From contig JACJXV010000030.1 in NCBI GenBank assembly GCA_020636445.1, forward strand, positions 1 through 46,408: a stretch of DNA of 46,408 bases, given 5' to 3'. The notes under the pieces were generated by a model that saw only the letters and a list, made by a program, of their open reading frames with translations, was not told the DNA's origin and made no database searches. This stretch comes from Lewinellaceae bacterium. Its GTDB lineage: Bacteria > Bacteroidota > Bacteroidia > Chitinophagales > Saprospiraceae. Below are positions 1 through 7,512 of this stretch, piece after piece. Position 1 is the stretch's first letter, and every line of letters starts with the position of its first letter. The position numbers were made by a program, and so were the translations under genes.

Positions 1-608
1 TCTTTCGTTACCTGCTTAGTCCGGGCTGGAGTGTAGCCATCGTAACCGGGGCGGCAATTGCCCTGATCAATGATTTACCAGCCATGCTGCTGGCCGTATC
101 CCGACTCATGTTTGCCTGGGCAGCCGATGGTATTTTCCCCAAAGGCATCGCCCGGATTCACCCCCAGCGGCAGGTTCCCCACCGGGCTATTATCCTGAGT
201 GGCCTGATGGCCAGTGTGGGTATTCTGGGAAGTCATTTCGCCGGCGATTTTTTTCTGGGAATTGACATCATGGTCACCTCCATGCTCGTAAACTTCCTGT
301 TGATGTGCATTACGGTGTTAACCCTCCCCCGGCACAACCCAACCCTGGCGGAAAAGGTGACGGTTTTTCGTTCCCGGAAGATTCAGATACCGCTGGCCAG
401 CGCTGGCATTCTACTGCTGACGCTATTCCTGGGGGTTCACCTTTGGAAAGATTTAAGCAGTCCCGCATCAGCCTGGTATTTCCACTCCACCCCGGTCTGG
501 TTGATCGTAATGGCTATTGCCAGCGGCATTTTTGCCTGGGAATGGCGAAAACTAGGACAGTCTGGCCAACGCCGGGTCGAGGTTTTCCGGGAGTTGCCAG
601 AGGAGTAA
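1..608 (+). CDS. APC-superfamily amino acid permease, C-terminal part (5' end outside the window)
   Basis: The frame is open from base 3 and closes with TAA at 606-608, so only about the last 200 residues are present. The segment SRLMFAWAADGIFPKGIA, followed by HP, matches the APC-family pattern of a helix ending in Arg...Met-x-x-Asp-Gly-xx-Pro before a cytoplasmic loop. It is followed by at least four hydrophobic stretches (around IILSGLMASVGILG, MVTSMLVNFLLMCITVL, LASAGILLLTLFLGV and VWLIVMAIASGIFAW) that fit inner-membrane helices. The protein ends in a short charged cytoplasmic tail. Proteins of this family carry amino acids or polyamines by proton symport or exchange; the substrate cannot be read from this fragment. 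The next gene starts 64 bp downstream on the same strand, so co-transcription is possible. Confidence 0.8.
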   Translation, partial: FRYLLSPGWSVAIVTGAAIALINDLPAMLLAVSRLMFAWAADGIFPKGIARIHPQRQVPHRAIILSGLMASVGILGSHFAGDFFLGIDIMVTSMLVNFLLMCITVLTLPRHNPTLAEKVTVFRSRKIQIPLASAGILLLTLFLGVHLWKDLSSPASAWYFHSTPVWLIVMAIASGIFAWEWRKLGQSGQRRVEVFRELPEE

Positions 609-672
609 TCCCCTGGGGTTCTGATCGAAAAATTGATTATTTGTAATTATAGCAGCTCTCAAGCAACAGCTT

Positions 673-2121
673 ATGGAAAGATACACCCAATTAGCCCCTG
701 ACCTGCGCATCGCCCGTGTCCTGACTGGTCTTTGGCAAATTGCTGATATGGAACGGGAAGGTCGGAAAATAGACCTAAACCATGCCGCTGCCGCGATGCA
801 TCCCTATGTGGAAGCAGGATTCACCACCTTCGACATGGCGGACCACTATGGTTCCGCAGAGGATATTGCAGGTATTTACCAACAACAACTGCATCCCGAA
901 AGGTCCGTGCAATTGCTAACCAAATGGGTACCTCCTCCCGGCCCCTTAACTGCCGAGATCATCCAGCAGGCTGTACAAAAGTCCCTAATCCGCCTCCAGG
1001 CCAGTCAAATCGACCTGCTACAGTTTCATGCCTGGAATTATGCCCATCCGCAATGGCTAGACGGTCTCTTTGGGCTGCAGGAGCTACAAAAAAAAGGCTT
1101 AATCCGACACCTGGGGCTAACCAATTTTGATACTGCACACTTGCGCATCGCGCTAACCAGCGGGATCCCCATTGTCAGTAACCAGGTCTGTTATTCGCTC
1201 CTCGACCGCCGGGCAGGCAGTGCAATGGCCCAGCTCTGTAAAGCCTTTGGGGTGAAAATTTTGGCTTTTGGCACCCTGGCCGGCGGGTTTCTTTCGGAGC
1301 GTTGGCTAGGTAAACCCGAACCAACTACCCTCGACACTTGGTCGCAAATGAAATACAAGCGCTTCATTGATGTGGCTGGCGGATGGGAGGTCTTTCAACG
1401 GCTCTTGCGCACGCTGGCACAAGTTGCGCAGCGTTACGATGTTTCCATTGCCAATGTAGCCAGTCGATACATACTCGAGCAACCCGCGGTAGGCGGGGTA
1501 ATCATTGGCGCCCGCCTGGGAAAAAGTGCTCATATTGAAGAAAACCAGCGCCTTTTTGCGTTTGCGCTTTCGGAAGCAGATCAACAGGAAATTGCCGAGG
1601 CCGTGGCAGCCCTGAAGCCTATTCCGGGCGATTGTGGTGATGAATACCGCAAACCTCCATTTCTTACGGCTTCTGGCGACCTGAGTCATCATCTGGATGG
1701 TTTTCCCGCTCCGTATGCTACCCGCACGGATCCCAACGGCACGGTTCGTGCTTTTAGCGGCACCTCCTGGGAGGACATGGCAGGCTATTGCCGGGCCATC
1801 AAAGTGGGCAACCGAATTAGTGTGTCGGGAACCACAGCCACCCATGGGCCTCGTGCAATTGGTGGGCAGGATATCATTGCGCAAACCCATTTTGTGATTG
1901 ATAAAATCGAAGGAGCCCTCCAATCGTTAGGAAGTAGTCTCAACGACGTCATTCGCACCCGCGTCTTTGTCAGCGATATCAATAACTGGGAAGGAGCGGC
2001 CCGGGCGCATGGCGAACGATTTGCCAGCATTCAACCCGCCAATACGATGGTACAGGCAAAATTGGTCGGCGCTGAATACCTGGTGGAAATAGAAGCGGAG
2101 GCAGTATGTAGTAGGCAGTAG
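673..2121 (+). CDS. Aldo/keto reductase fused to a C-terminal RidA/YjgF-like domain
   Basis: Of 482 residues, about 1-315 form an aldo/keto reductase. The tetrad is visible as Asp54 and Tyr59 in FDMADHYG, Lys84 in LLTKW and His119 in LLQFHAW; GLTNFD (148-153) and VIIGARL (276-282) are the usual later strand motifs. Residues 320-350 are a linker, and about 350-480 form a complete RidA-like domain (ISVSGTTA, VIRTRVFVSD, VEIEAEAV). In RidA deaminases the segment PARSCVEV carries the catalytic Arg; here it reads PANTMVQA, with Asn457 in that place, so imine deamination is doubtful. The reductase half should reduce an aldehyde or ketone with NADPH in the cytoplasm; the substrate is unknown. The last six codons run into a heptamer repeat, which has shaped the C-terminus. 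ATG 673 is the first start after the permease. Confidence 0.85.
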   Translation: MERYTQLAPDLRIARVLTGLWQIADMEREGRKIDLNHAAAAMHPYVEAGFTTFDMADHYGSAEDIAGIYQQQLHPERSVQLLTKWVPPPGPLTAEIIQQAVQKSLIRLQASQIDLLQFHAWNYAHPQWLDGLFGLQELQKKGLIRHLGLTNFDTAHLRIALTSGIPIVSNQVCYSLLDRRAGSAMAQLCKAFGVKILAFGTLAGGFLSERWLGKPEPTTLDTWSQMKYKRFIDVAGGWEVFQRLLRTLAQVAQRYDVSIANVASRYILEQPAVGGVIIGARLGKSAHIEENQRLFAFALSEADQQEIAEAVAALKPIPGDCGDEYRKPPFLTASGDLSHHLDGFPAPYATRTDPNGTVRAFSGTSWEDMAGYCRAIKVGNRISVSGTTATHGPRAIGGQDIIAQTHFVIDKIEGALQSLGSSLNDVIRTRVFVSDINNWEGAARAHGERFASIQPANTMVQAKLVGAEYLVEIEAEAVCSRQ

Positions 2122-2147
2122 GCAGTAAGGCAGTGGGCAGTGGGAGT
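2101..2147 (+). repeat. Heptamer array GCAGTNN overlapping the end of the upstream gene
   Basis: GCAGT (once GTAGT) starts at 2101, 2108, 2115, 2122, 2130 and 2137. The step is 7 nt except one of 8. Five bases are fixed and two vary. The first three units lie inside the last codons of the reductase/RidA gene. The same heptamer recurs in the window on both strands. Confidence 0.8.
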
Positions 2148-2180
2148 TTCCCGTGTTTTACGAAGACTGCTCACTTTTTC

Positions 2181-2210
2181 ACCACAGATTTACACAGATG
2201 ATCACCGATT
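2181..2210 (+). repeat. Three decamer repeats NNCACMGATK
   Basis: ACCACAGATT, TACACAGATG and ATCACCGATT follow one another without a gap at an exact 10-nt period. Intergenic repeats built on ACCACAGAT/ACACAGAT are, to my knowledge, common in several bacterial phyla with no known function. It lies between two oppositely oriented GCAGT arrays in the gap between convergent genes. Confidence 0.6.
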
Positions 2211-2215
2211 AACTC

Positions 2216-2250
2216 GCAGTCTACAAACTGCGGACTGCCAACTGCTCACT
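2216..2250 (-). repeat. Heptamer array ACTGCNN, inverted relative to the 2101 array
   Basis: ACTGC starts at 2227, 2234 and 2241, with ACT again at 2248: an exact 7-nt step, preceded by GCAGT at 2216. On the minus strand this is GCAGTNN. Another ACTGCTCACT occurs at 2166-2175. With the 2101 array it makes an inverted pair that could fold as an imperfect hairpin across the convergent junction. Confidence 0.7.
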
Positions 2251-2252
2251 AT

Positions 2253-3518
2253 TCAAGCCCCTGCCATTTCTTTAAGCGCGCGTACAAACACGTCCAACTC
2301 CCGCGTAGTGGTGTAAACATTGGGGGTAATCCGGCAGCCCTGTACGCCGGCACCGTCGATGGCAACGGTCCAGATCCGATACTTTTTCAGCAGCGTATCT
2401 GCCAGGTCGCGGGGTTTCATATTTTTGATTCCGACGTTGGCAATGCCACAGGACCGAGCCGGGTCAGCAGGGGTATTCAAGACGATATTGGGCACGTCGC
2501 GCACTTTGCTAGTCCAATAATTTTGAATATACCGCAAACGTGCCTCCTTGCGCTCGGGCCCCAGCCGGTAGTAATAATCGACGGCATTACCAATAGCAAG
2601 GTCGGTAGCCACCGGATGAGTTCCCGTATGGTTTAACCGGCGGATATTCCCGGCATCAAAGCCGTAATCAGCAAACAGCGGTCGCAGTTTGCCGATTTTC
2701 TCTTTCTTCACAAAAAGCATTCCGGCCCCCAGTGGAACACTCAACCACTTATGCAAACTCGTTCCGTAATAATCGCAATCCAGGTCACGCATAGAGAAAG
2801 TAATATGGGCAAAAGCGTGCGCACCATCTACCATTACTTCCACCCCTTTGCTGTGGGCCATATCGCAAATTTTGCGAATCGGCAGTATCTGCCCGGTAAT
2901 ATTGATCATGTGGCAAACCATCATCAGGCGGGTACGGGGAGTAATAGCGTTGGCGTATAATTCGACAATCTCGTCATCGGACTTAGGATGATTGGGAATG
3001 GACACCTTTTTAACCACCACCCCATGCATATCAGTCTGCTGCCGGAACATTTCCTGCATGGAGAAATAGTCTTGTTCAGCGATAATAGCCTCATCGCCTT
3101 TTTCCCAGGGAAACCCGCCAATGACCGTATCCAGCGATTCGGTAGTATTCCGGGTAATCATAACTTCGCCAGGATCGCACTTAGCTATTTCGGCTAGCTG
3201 GGCAGCCATGGCGTGTTTGTTATCCCACTGCACGGTACGCATATACCAGGAACCTTGGTAATTGATTTCCCGTACGTGGTGCAAATAATTTTCCAAGGTT
3301 TCTTCGGGCAGGAAACAGTAAAACCCATTCTCCAGGTTGATGTAGTCTGGTTTGAGGCGGTAGCCGCTGCGCACCCGGGCCCAAAACTCCTCATCCTGGG
3401 CCACCTCTTCCGGCGATCGATCCTGCAGGTCGGCAACCCATCGGTCTAATTGTTGTAAAAAGGTTGGGGCAGCTACCCCGGCAAAGAACATCTTGCGCAA
3501 AAAGGAACGCTTATCCAT
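2253..3518 (-). CDS. Class V aminotransferase (isopenicillin N epimerase-like), probably exported
   Basis: This is a PLP-dependent fold type I enzyme of 421 residues from ATG 3518. Key features are VDGAHAFAH (Asp231 for the PLP pyridine nitrogen, His234) and SLHKWLSVPLGAG, where Lys257 is the Schiff-base lysine. TRNTTESLD (122-130) fits the phosphate-binding region. Such proteins are usually annotated as cysteine desulfurase-like or isopenicillin N epimerase-like; the true substrate is generally unknown. The frame is open further upstream, but ATG 3518 gives MDKRSFLRKMFFAGVAAP, which resembles a Tat signal with Lys-Arg instead of Arg-Arg. Tat export of a folded cofactor enzyme would be consistent, but this is inferred. 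The gene converges on the reductase/RidA gene across a repeat-filled gap. Confidence 0.85.
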   Translation of the reverse strand: MDKRSFLRKMFFAGVAAPTFLQQLDRWVADLQDRSPEEVAQDEEFWARVRSGYRLKPDYINLENGFYCFLPEETLENYLHHVREINYQGSWYMRTVQWDNKHAMAAQLAEIAKCDPGEVMITRNTTESLDTVIGGFPWEKGDEAIIAEQDYFSMQEMFRQQTDMHGVVVKKVSIPNHPKSDDEIVELYANAITPRTRLMMVCHMINITGQILPIRKICDMAHSKGVEVMVDGAHAFAHITFSMRDLDCDYYGTSLHKWLSVPLGAGMLFVKKEKIGKLRPLFADYGFDAGNIRRLNHTGTHPVATDLAIGNAVDYYYRLGPERKEARLRYIQNYWTSKVRDVPNIVLNTPADPARSCGIANVGIKNMKPRDLADTLLKKYRIWTVAIDGAGVQGCRITPNVYTTTRELDVFVRALKEMAGA

Positions 3519-3639
3519 GGCTTCAGGTTTGTGTGTTGATTCTGGAAGATAATAAGGATTCGGGAAAAAATTACCTACCCAAGGCTTTCTCCCCGCCAAT
3601 TCCTATCTTTCTCAAGTAAAATGAACCACCTAAAATACT

Positions 3640-5628
3640 ATGCTATTTATGCCCGTATCCTCTGCTCAAACCAAGAACTGCCTGATTGTTGTCCTGCTTT
3701 GGCTTGCCAGTAGCCTTCCTGTCGTGGCACAGATCTATAGGCTGGATTCTCCTGACGGCCGTATTGCGCTCAGCGTCCGGATCCAGGAAGGTATTACCTG
3801 GTCGGTGAGTTATGATGGTAAACCCGTGCTCACGGAAACGGCCATCGACCTGGAGCTTGCCGGACGGCGACGGCTTGGCCAGCGCCCCCGGGTTGCCCAA
3901 ACCATTGAGCGCAAGCAAACGGAGCGAATCGCCCCTCTGGTACCATTAAAGGATAATTTAATCATCGATCGGTTTCAGGAGTTACGGATTTTATTTCGGG
4001 GTGATTTCTCACTAGTATTCCGCGTTTATGACGACGGAGTAGCCTACCGCTGGTCAACCAGTTTCACGAACCCTGTAACCATCAATGATGAACAGCTCAA
4101 CCTGACCTTTCCAACTGCCACCATGAGTTACTTCCCACAGGAAGAAAATTTGTATTCCCATTACGAACGCAGTTATCTATACCAATCGATCGACACCCTG
4201 AGCACGGGAACCTTTTGCTCACTTCCTGTTCTCCTGCAAACGCCAGACCACATCAATATCTGGATTTCAGAAACCGCTTTGGAGGATTACCCGGGCCTCT
4301 TCCTAGAGACGAATGGAAAACAATCCCTGAAAGCCAGGTTTCCCCATTTTGTTGAGGAAACGCAGCCTGCCACCCGGGGTCCAGACCGCAATGAGCGCAT
4401 TACTCGTGAAGCGGATTTTTTGGCGCAAACTACGGGGCAGCGTGCCTTTCCCTGGCGGATCTTCATCATCAGTGATGATGACCGAACCCTGGTAAAAAGC
4501 AGCCTGGCCTATCAACTCTCACCAGCTAGTGAATTGGAGCAAACTGATTGGATTAAACCGGGCAAAGTAGCCTGGGACTGGTACAACGCCAATAACATTG
4601 CCGGGGTCGATTTCCCAGCAGGTCTCAATACCAATACCTACCGATACTACATTGATTTTGCCGCTCAATACGGCCTCGAGTATATCATCCTCGATGAAGG
4701 CTGGTCATTGTCAACAACCGATATAACCCATAACAATCCTGACCTTGATGTGCAGGCACTCATCAATTACGGGAAAATTAAAAACGTTGGCGTTATTTTG
4801 TGGGTTCTCTGGAAACCACTGCTGCAAAACCTGGACGAAATCCTCGACACTTACCGCGCCTGGGGGGCAGCAGGTGTCAAAGTAGACTTCATGCAACGTG
4901 CCGACCAGTCGATGGTCAACTATTACGCAAAAATCGCCCGGGCCGCGGCGCAACGAGAACTATTAGTTGATTTTCACGGAGCGTTCAAACCGGCTGGGCT
5001 CCACCGTCAATTTCCCAATGTACTTAGCTTCGAGGGCGTAAAAGGCAACGAGCATAACAAATGGAGCCGGGATATCACCCCCGAGCACACCTTAATCCTG
5101 CCGTTTACTCGCATGACTGCCGGGCCTATGGATTTCACACCGGGTGCCATGCGAAATGGCGGCATGAATGATTACGGGATATTTTTTAATCGTCCGATGA
5201 GCCTGGGAACCCGTTGCCATCAGTTGGCGATGTACGTCGTCTATGAATCGCCCCTGCAAATGCTTTGTGATAGCCCGACGGCCTATTACCGCGAACCGGA
5301 AGTTACCCAATTCATCAGCCAGATTCCTACTGTTTGGGACGAAACCCGCGTTTTGGAAGCGGCCGTTAGTGACTACCTGGTCGTAGCCCGCCGATCGGGA
5401 AACACCTGGTATGTAGGAGCGATGACCGATGCCACCCCCCGTGCGTTCACGATCGACTTGTCCTTTCTCAGCCCTGGCCAGCACGCTGTAGAAATCATCC
5501 AGGATGGGGTTAATGTACAGCGGTATGCTGAGGATTACCAACTAAAAACCCTGACGGTAGACGCTAATGCTACCCTGACCGCAACATTGGCCGGCGGTGG
5601 CGGATGGGTCGCCATTATTAAACCCTAG
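3640..5628 (+). CDS. Glycoside hydrolase family 97, retaining-type residue pattern (alpha-galactosidase-like?)
   Basis: The protein has 662 residues with a signal peptide ending near VVAQ (31), so it is probably periplasmic. A second ATG at 3649 is equally possible as start. The family's order is clear: an N-terminal beta-sandwich beginning DSPDGRIALSV, then a TIM barrel with AWDWYNANNIAG (311-322), YIILDEGW (348-355), GVILWVLWKP (384-393), GVKVDFMQRADQSMV (412-426) and VDFHGAFKPAGL (443-454), then a C-terminal beta domain. From family knowledge, inverting SusB-type enzymes have a His-His-Glu-Thr motif, Gly in VKTGY and Glu in a NAHE-like motif. Here these are Trp-rich, Asp416 and FHG, the pattern of retaining GH97 enzymes with an Asp nucleophile. 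Glu471 in GNEHNKW is a candidate acid. It stands alone, 12 kb from the Sus locus. Confidence 0.88.
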   Translation: MLFMPVSSAQTKNCLIVVLLWLASSLPVVAQIYRLDSPDGRIALSVRIQEGITWSVSYDGKPVLTETAIDLELAGRRRLGQRPRVAQTIERKQTERIAPLVPLKDNLIIDRFQELRILFRGDFSLVFRVYDDGVAYRWSTSFTNPVTINDEQLNLTFPTATMSYFPQEENLYSHYERSYLYQSIDTLSTGTFCSLPVLLQTPDHINIWISETALEDYPGLFLETNGKQSLKARFPHFVEETQPATRGPDRNERITREADFLAQTTGQRAFPWRIFIISDDDRTLVKSSLAYQLSPASELEQTDWIKPGKVAWDWYNANNIAGVDFPAGLNTNTYRYYIDFAAQYGLEYIILDEGWSLSTTDITHNNPDLDVQALINYGKIKNVGVILWVLWKPLLQNLDEILDTYRAWGAAGVKVDFMQRADQSMVNYYAKIARAAAQRELLVDFHGAFKPAGLHRQFPNVLSFEGVKGNEHNKWSRDITPEHTLILPFTRMTAGPMDFTPGAMRNGGMNDYGIFFNRPMSLGTRCHQLAMYVVYESPLQMLCDSPTAYYREPEVTQFISQIPTVWDETRVLEAAVSDYLVVARRSGNTWYVGAMTDATPRAFTIDLSFLSPGQHAVEIIQDGVNVQRYAEDYQLKTLTVDANATLTATLAGGGGWVAIIKP

Positions 5629-5634
5629 AGCTAT

Positions 5635-5718
5635 GTGTGAAGTGTGATGAGTGAAGAGTGAAGCGGCCCGCCTACGCCAGGCTTTTGCGGGCGAAGGAAA
5701 CTTGTCCGCCTCCGGCGG
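5635..5718 (+). repeat. Composite dispersed repeat, copy A (heptamers plus CCGCC palindromic core)
   Basis: Four exact heptamers (GTGTGAA, GTGTGAT, GAGTGAA, GAGTGAA; 5635-5662) lead into CCCGCCTACGCCAGGCTT and, after 17 extra bases, TTGTCCGCCTCCGGCGG. The reverse complement of 41721-41784 has the same order without the 17 bases. CGCC/GGCG blocks allow hairpin formation. Confidence 0.7.
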
Positions 5719-5733
5719 ATCAAAACCCAGCCG

Positions 5734-5754
5734 GCAGTATGCAGTTGGCAGTAC
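5734..5754 (+). repeat. Three GCAGTNN heptamers
   Basis: GCAGT begins at 5734, 5741 and 5748, an exact 7-nt step (GCAGTAT, GCAGTTG, GCAGTAC). It is the same unit as the arrays at 2101, 2227 (minus strand) and 41641 (minus strand). Confidence 0.7.
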
Positions 5755-5959
5755 CCGAACTAAGTAGGTCGGCCCACCTACACCAAGCTACGGCGGATAA
5801 AAAACGAGCAACGCTAAACGAGCCCGCCAGAGGCGGATAAATAACGCAAAACATTTTTAGCGCAGGCGGTAACACCTTAACCTGGATTTCTTAGTTGACA
5901 TACCACTAGTGACAAACACTACTGGATGTCAGCAAATTGGCGTACCTTAACAAGGGTCA

Positions 5960-7507
5960 ATGCCTAAGCCAATGTCTACATCCTGTACCTTTTCAGCCTT
6001 ATTTGGCACAGCCATTTTACTGCTGGGCTGCCAACCTAATCAGCCCTCTTCCCCAACGGCTGATGAATCAGCCGTTGCCACCGACACGGTAACCCCCTGG
6101 CCGGCCTATGAGCAGATCGATGATGTTATTGGGTTAACCGAACGCTGGACAGGGGATCTGCCAGGGATCGTGGAGCGCCGACGACTGCGAGTCTTGGTCC
6201 CTTACTCCCAAACGACCTACTATCTGGATGGTACAGAACGCAAGGGTATCGCTTACGAAGCGATGATTCACTTTGAAAAGTACTTGAATACAGCCCTGGG
6301 GAAATCCACAGCTCCACCTTATGTACAGATGGTTTTTGTTCCGGTGGCGCGGGACCAACTAATCCCAGCCTTACTTGATGGGTATGGTGACCTCATTGCC
6401 GAGAACCTCACTGTTACGCCACAACGGGAACAGCTTGTCGCTTTTTCGGAGCCCCTGCTTACCGGTGCCCGCGAAGTTATTGCCACCGGACCTAATTCCC
6501 CACAGCTAACCAGCCTGGACGATTTACCCGGGCGGACCCTACACCTACGCAAGTCGAGTAGTTTTTTTGAACACGTGACGGCACTCAATGATACCCTGCA
6601 AAGAGCCGGCAAGCCCTTAGTAAAGGTCATCCCCCTCGATGAACACCTGGAGGATGAAGAGGTACTGGAGATGCTCAGTGAGGGCTTACTGGAACTTACC
6701 ATCGTCGATCAGTTCAAGGGGAAACTTTGGCAGGCTATTCTTCCGGATATCCGGATCCGGGAAGATTTATGCCTACGCGAGAATCAGCAGATTGCCTGGG
6801 CCGTTCGTCCTGACTGTCCAGAGTTAAAAAGCCAGCTGGATGCTTTTGTCCAAAAAAATAAGAAAGGGAGTCTGCTGGGAAATATGCTTTTCAACCGGTA
6901 TTACCAGGACGAAAACCGGGTTCGCCAAACTTTTAACAGCAAAGATCGGGTGCGTTTTTTTGCCCTGCAAAAGCACTTTACCCAGTATGGTCAACAATAT
7001 GGCCTGGATTGGATGCTGCTGGCGGCCCTGGGCTTTCAGGAGTCACGCTACAACCAGCAGTTACGCAGCAGAGCCGGTGCAGTGGGAATCATGCAGGTGT
7101 TACCTACCACCGCACGGGACCCACGAATCAATGTCCCCAATATCACCCGCGAAGAAGACAATATTCATGCCGGCACAAAGTTTCTGCGCTATATCATCGA
7201 CTCTTTCTTCATCAGTAAAACCATTGATTCGCTCAATGCCGGGTTATTCGGGCTGGCTTCCTATAATGCGGGCCCTTATCGCATCCTGGAACTGCGTCGC
7301 AAAGCCGCTGCACAAGGGCTTAACCCGGATGTTTGGTTTAATAATGTAGAGATAATCGCTGCCCATGAAATAGGACGGGAAACAGTACAATATGTCAGTA
7401 ATATTTACAAATACTATTGCTCTTACCGCTATCTGTACCACTATTATCAACAGACGGGAAAGACTCCCTGGGATAAGGATACTGAGTCACCGCCCAAAAC
7501 GGGCTAA
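5960..7507 (+). CDS. MltF-like membrane-bound lytic murein transglycosylase (lipoprotein)
   Basis: The protein has 515 residues. The N-terminus is a lipoprotein signal with lipobox LLLGC (Cys24). The following residue is Gln, so outer-membrane sorting is plausible in this phylum. Residues about 75-310 form a periplasmic solute-binding (SBP_bac_3) domain: LRVLVPYSQTTYYL, IAYEAMIHFEKYL and DLIAENLTVTPQREQLVAFSEPL are typical. About 345-460 is a soluble-lytic-transglycosylase (SLT) domain with GFQESRYN, Glu361 being the catalytic acid, then AVGIMQVLPTTA and LASYNAGP. This order is that of MltF, which cleaves peptidoglycan glycan strands to 1,6-anhydro-muropeptides, with the binding domain as regulator. 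The start could also be ATG 5972. The stop lies 5 bp from the stop of the next, convergent gene. Confidence 0.9.
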   Translation: MPKPMSTSCTFSALFGTAILLLGCQPNQPSSPTADESAVATDTVTPWPAYEQIDDVIGLTERWTGDLPGIVERRRLRVLVPYSQTTYYLDGTERKGIAYEAMIHFEKYLNTALGKSTAPPYVQMVFVPVARDQLIPALLDGYGDLIAENLTVTPQREQLVAFSEPLLTGAREVIATGPNSPQLTSLDDLPGRTLHLRKSSSFFEHVTALNDTLQRAGKPLVKVIPLDEHLEDEEVLEMLSEGLLELTIVDQFKGKLWQAILPDIRIREDLCLRENQQIAWAVRPDCPELKSQLDAFVQKNKKGSLLGNMLFNRYYQDENRVRQTFNSKDRVRFFALQKHFTQYGQQYGLDWMLLAALGFQESRYNQQLRSRAGAVGIMQVLPTTARDPRINVPNITREEDNIHAGTKFLRYIIDSFFISKTIDSLNAGLFGLASYNAGPYRILELRRKAAAQGLNPDVWFNNVEIIAAHEIGRETVQYVSNIYKYYCSYRYLYHYYQQTGKTPWDKDTESPPKTG

Positions 7508-7512
7508 CCGCA

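Larger units (their letters stand above)
5629..5959. other. Gap of 331 bp made largely of repeats
   Basis: Between the GH97 gene and the transglycosylase I see no gene. The stretch holds GNGTGAR heptamers, a GC-rich palindromic core, three GCAGTNN heptamers and further degenerate CCGCC/GGCGG palindromes around 5770-5835 (for example gcccgccagaggcggat). The last 110 bp are AT-richer and probably carry the transglycosylase promoter, but no clear consensus is seen. Confidence 0.6.

Noticed and set aside
1306..1923. A 205-codon minus-strand frame inside the reductase/RidA gene
   Set aside because: It is a shadow of a gene with intact motifs on the other strand; no domain or signal is seen.
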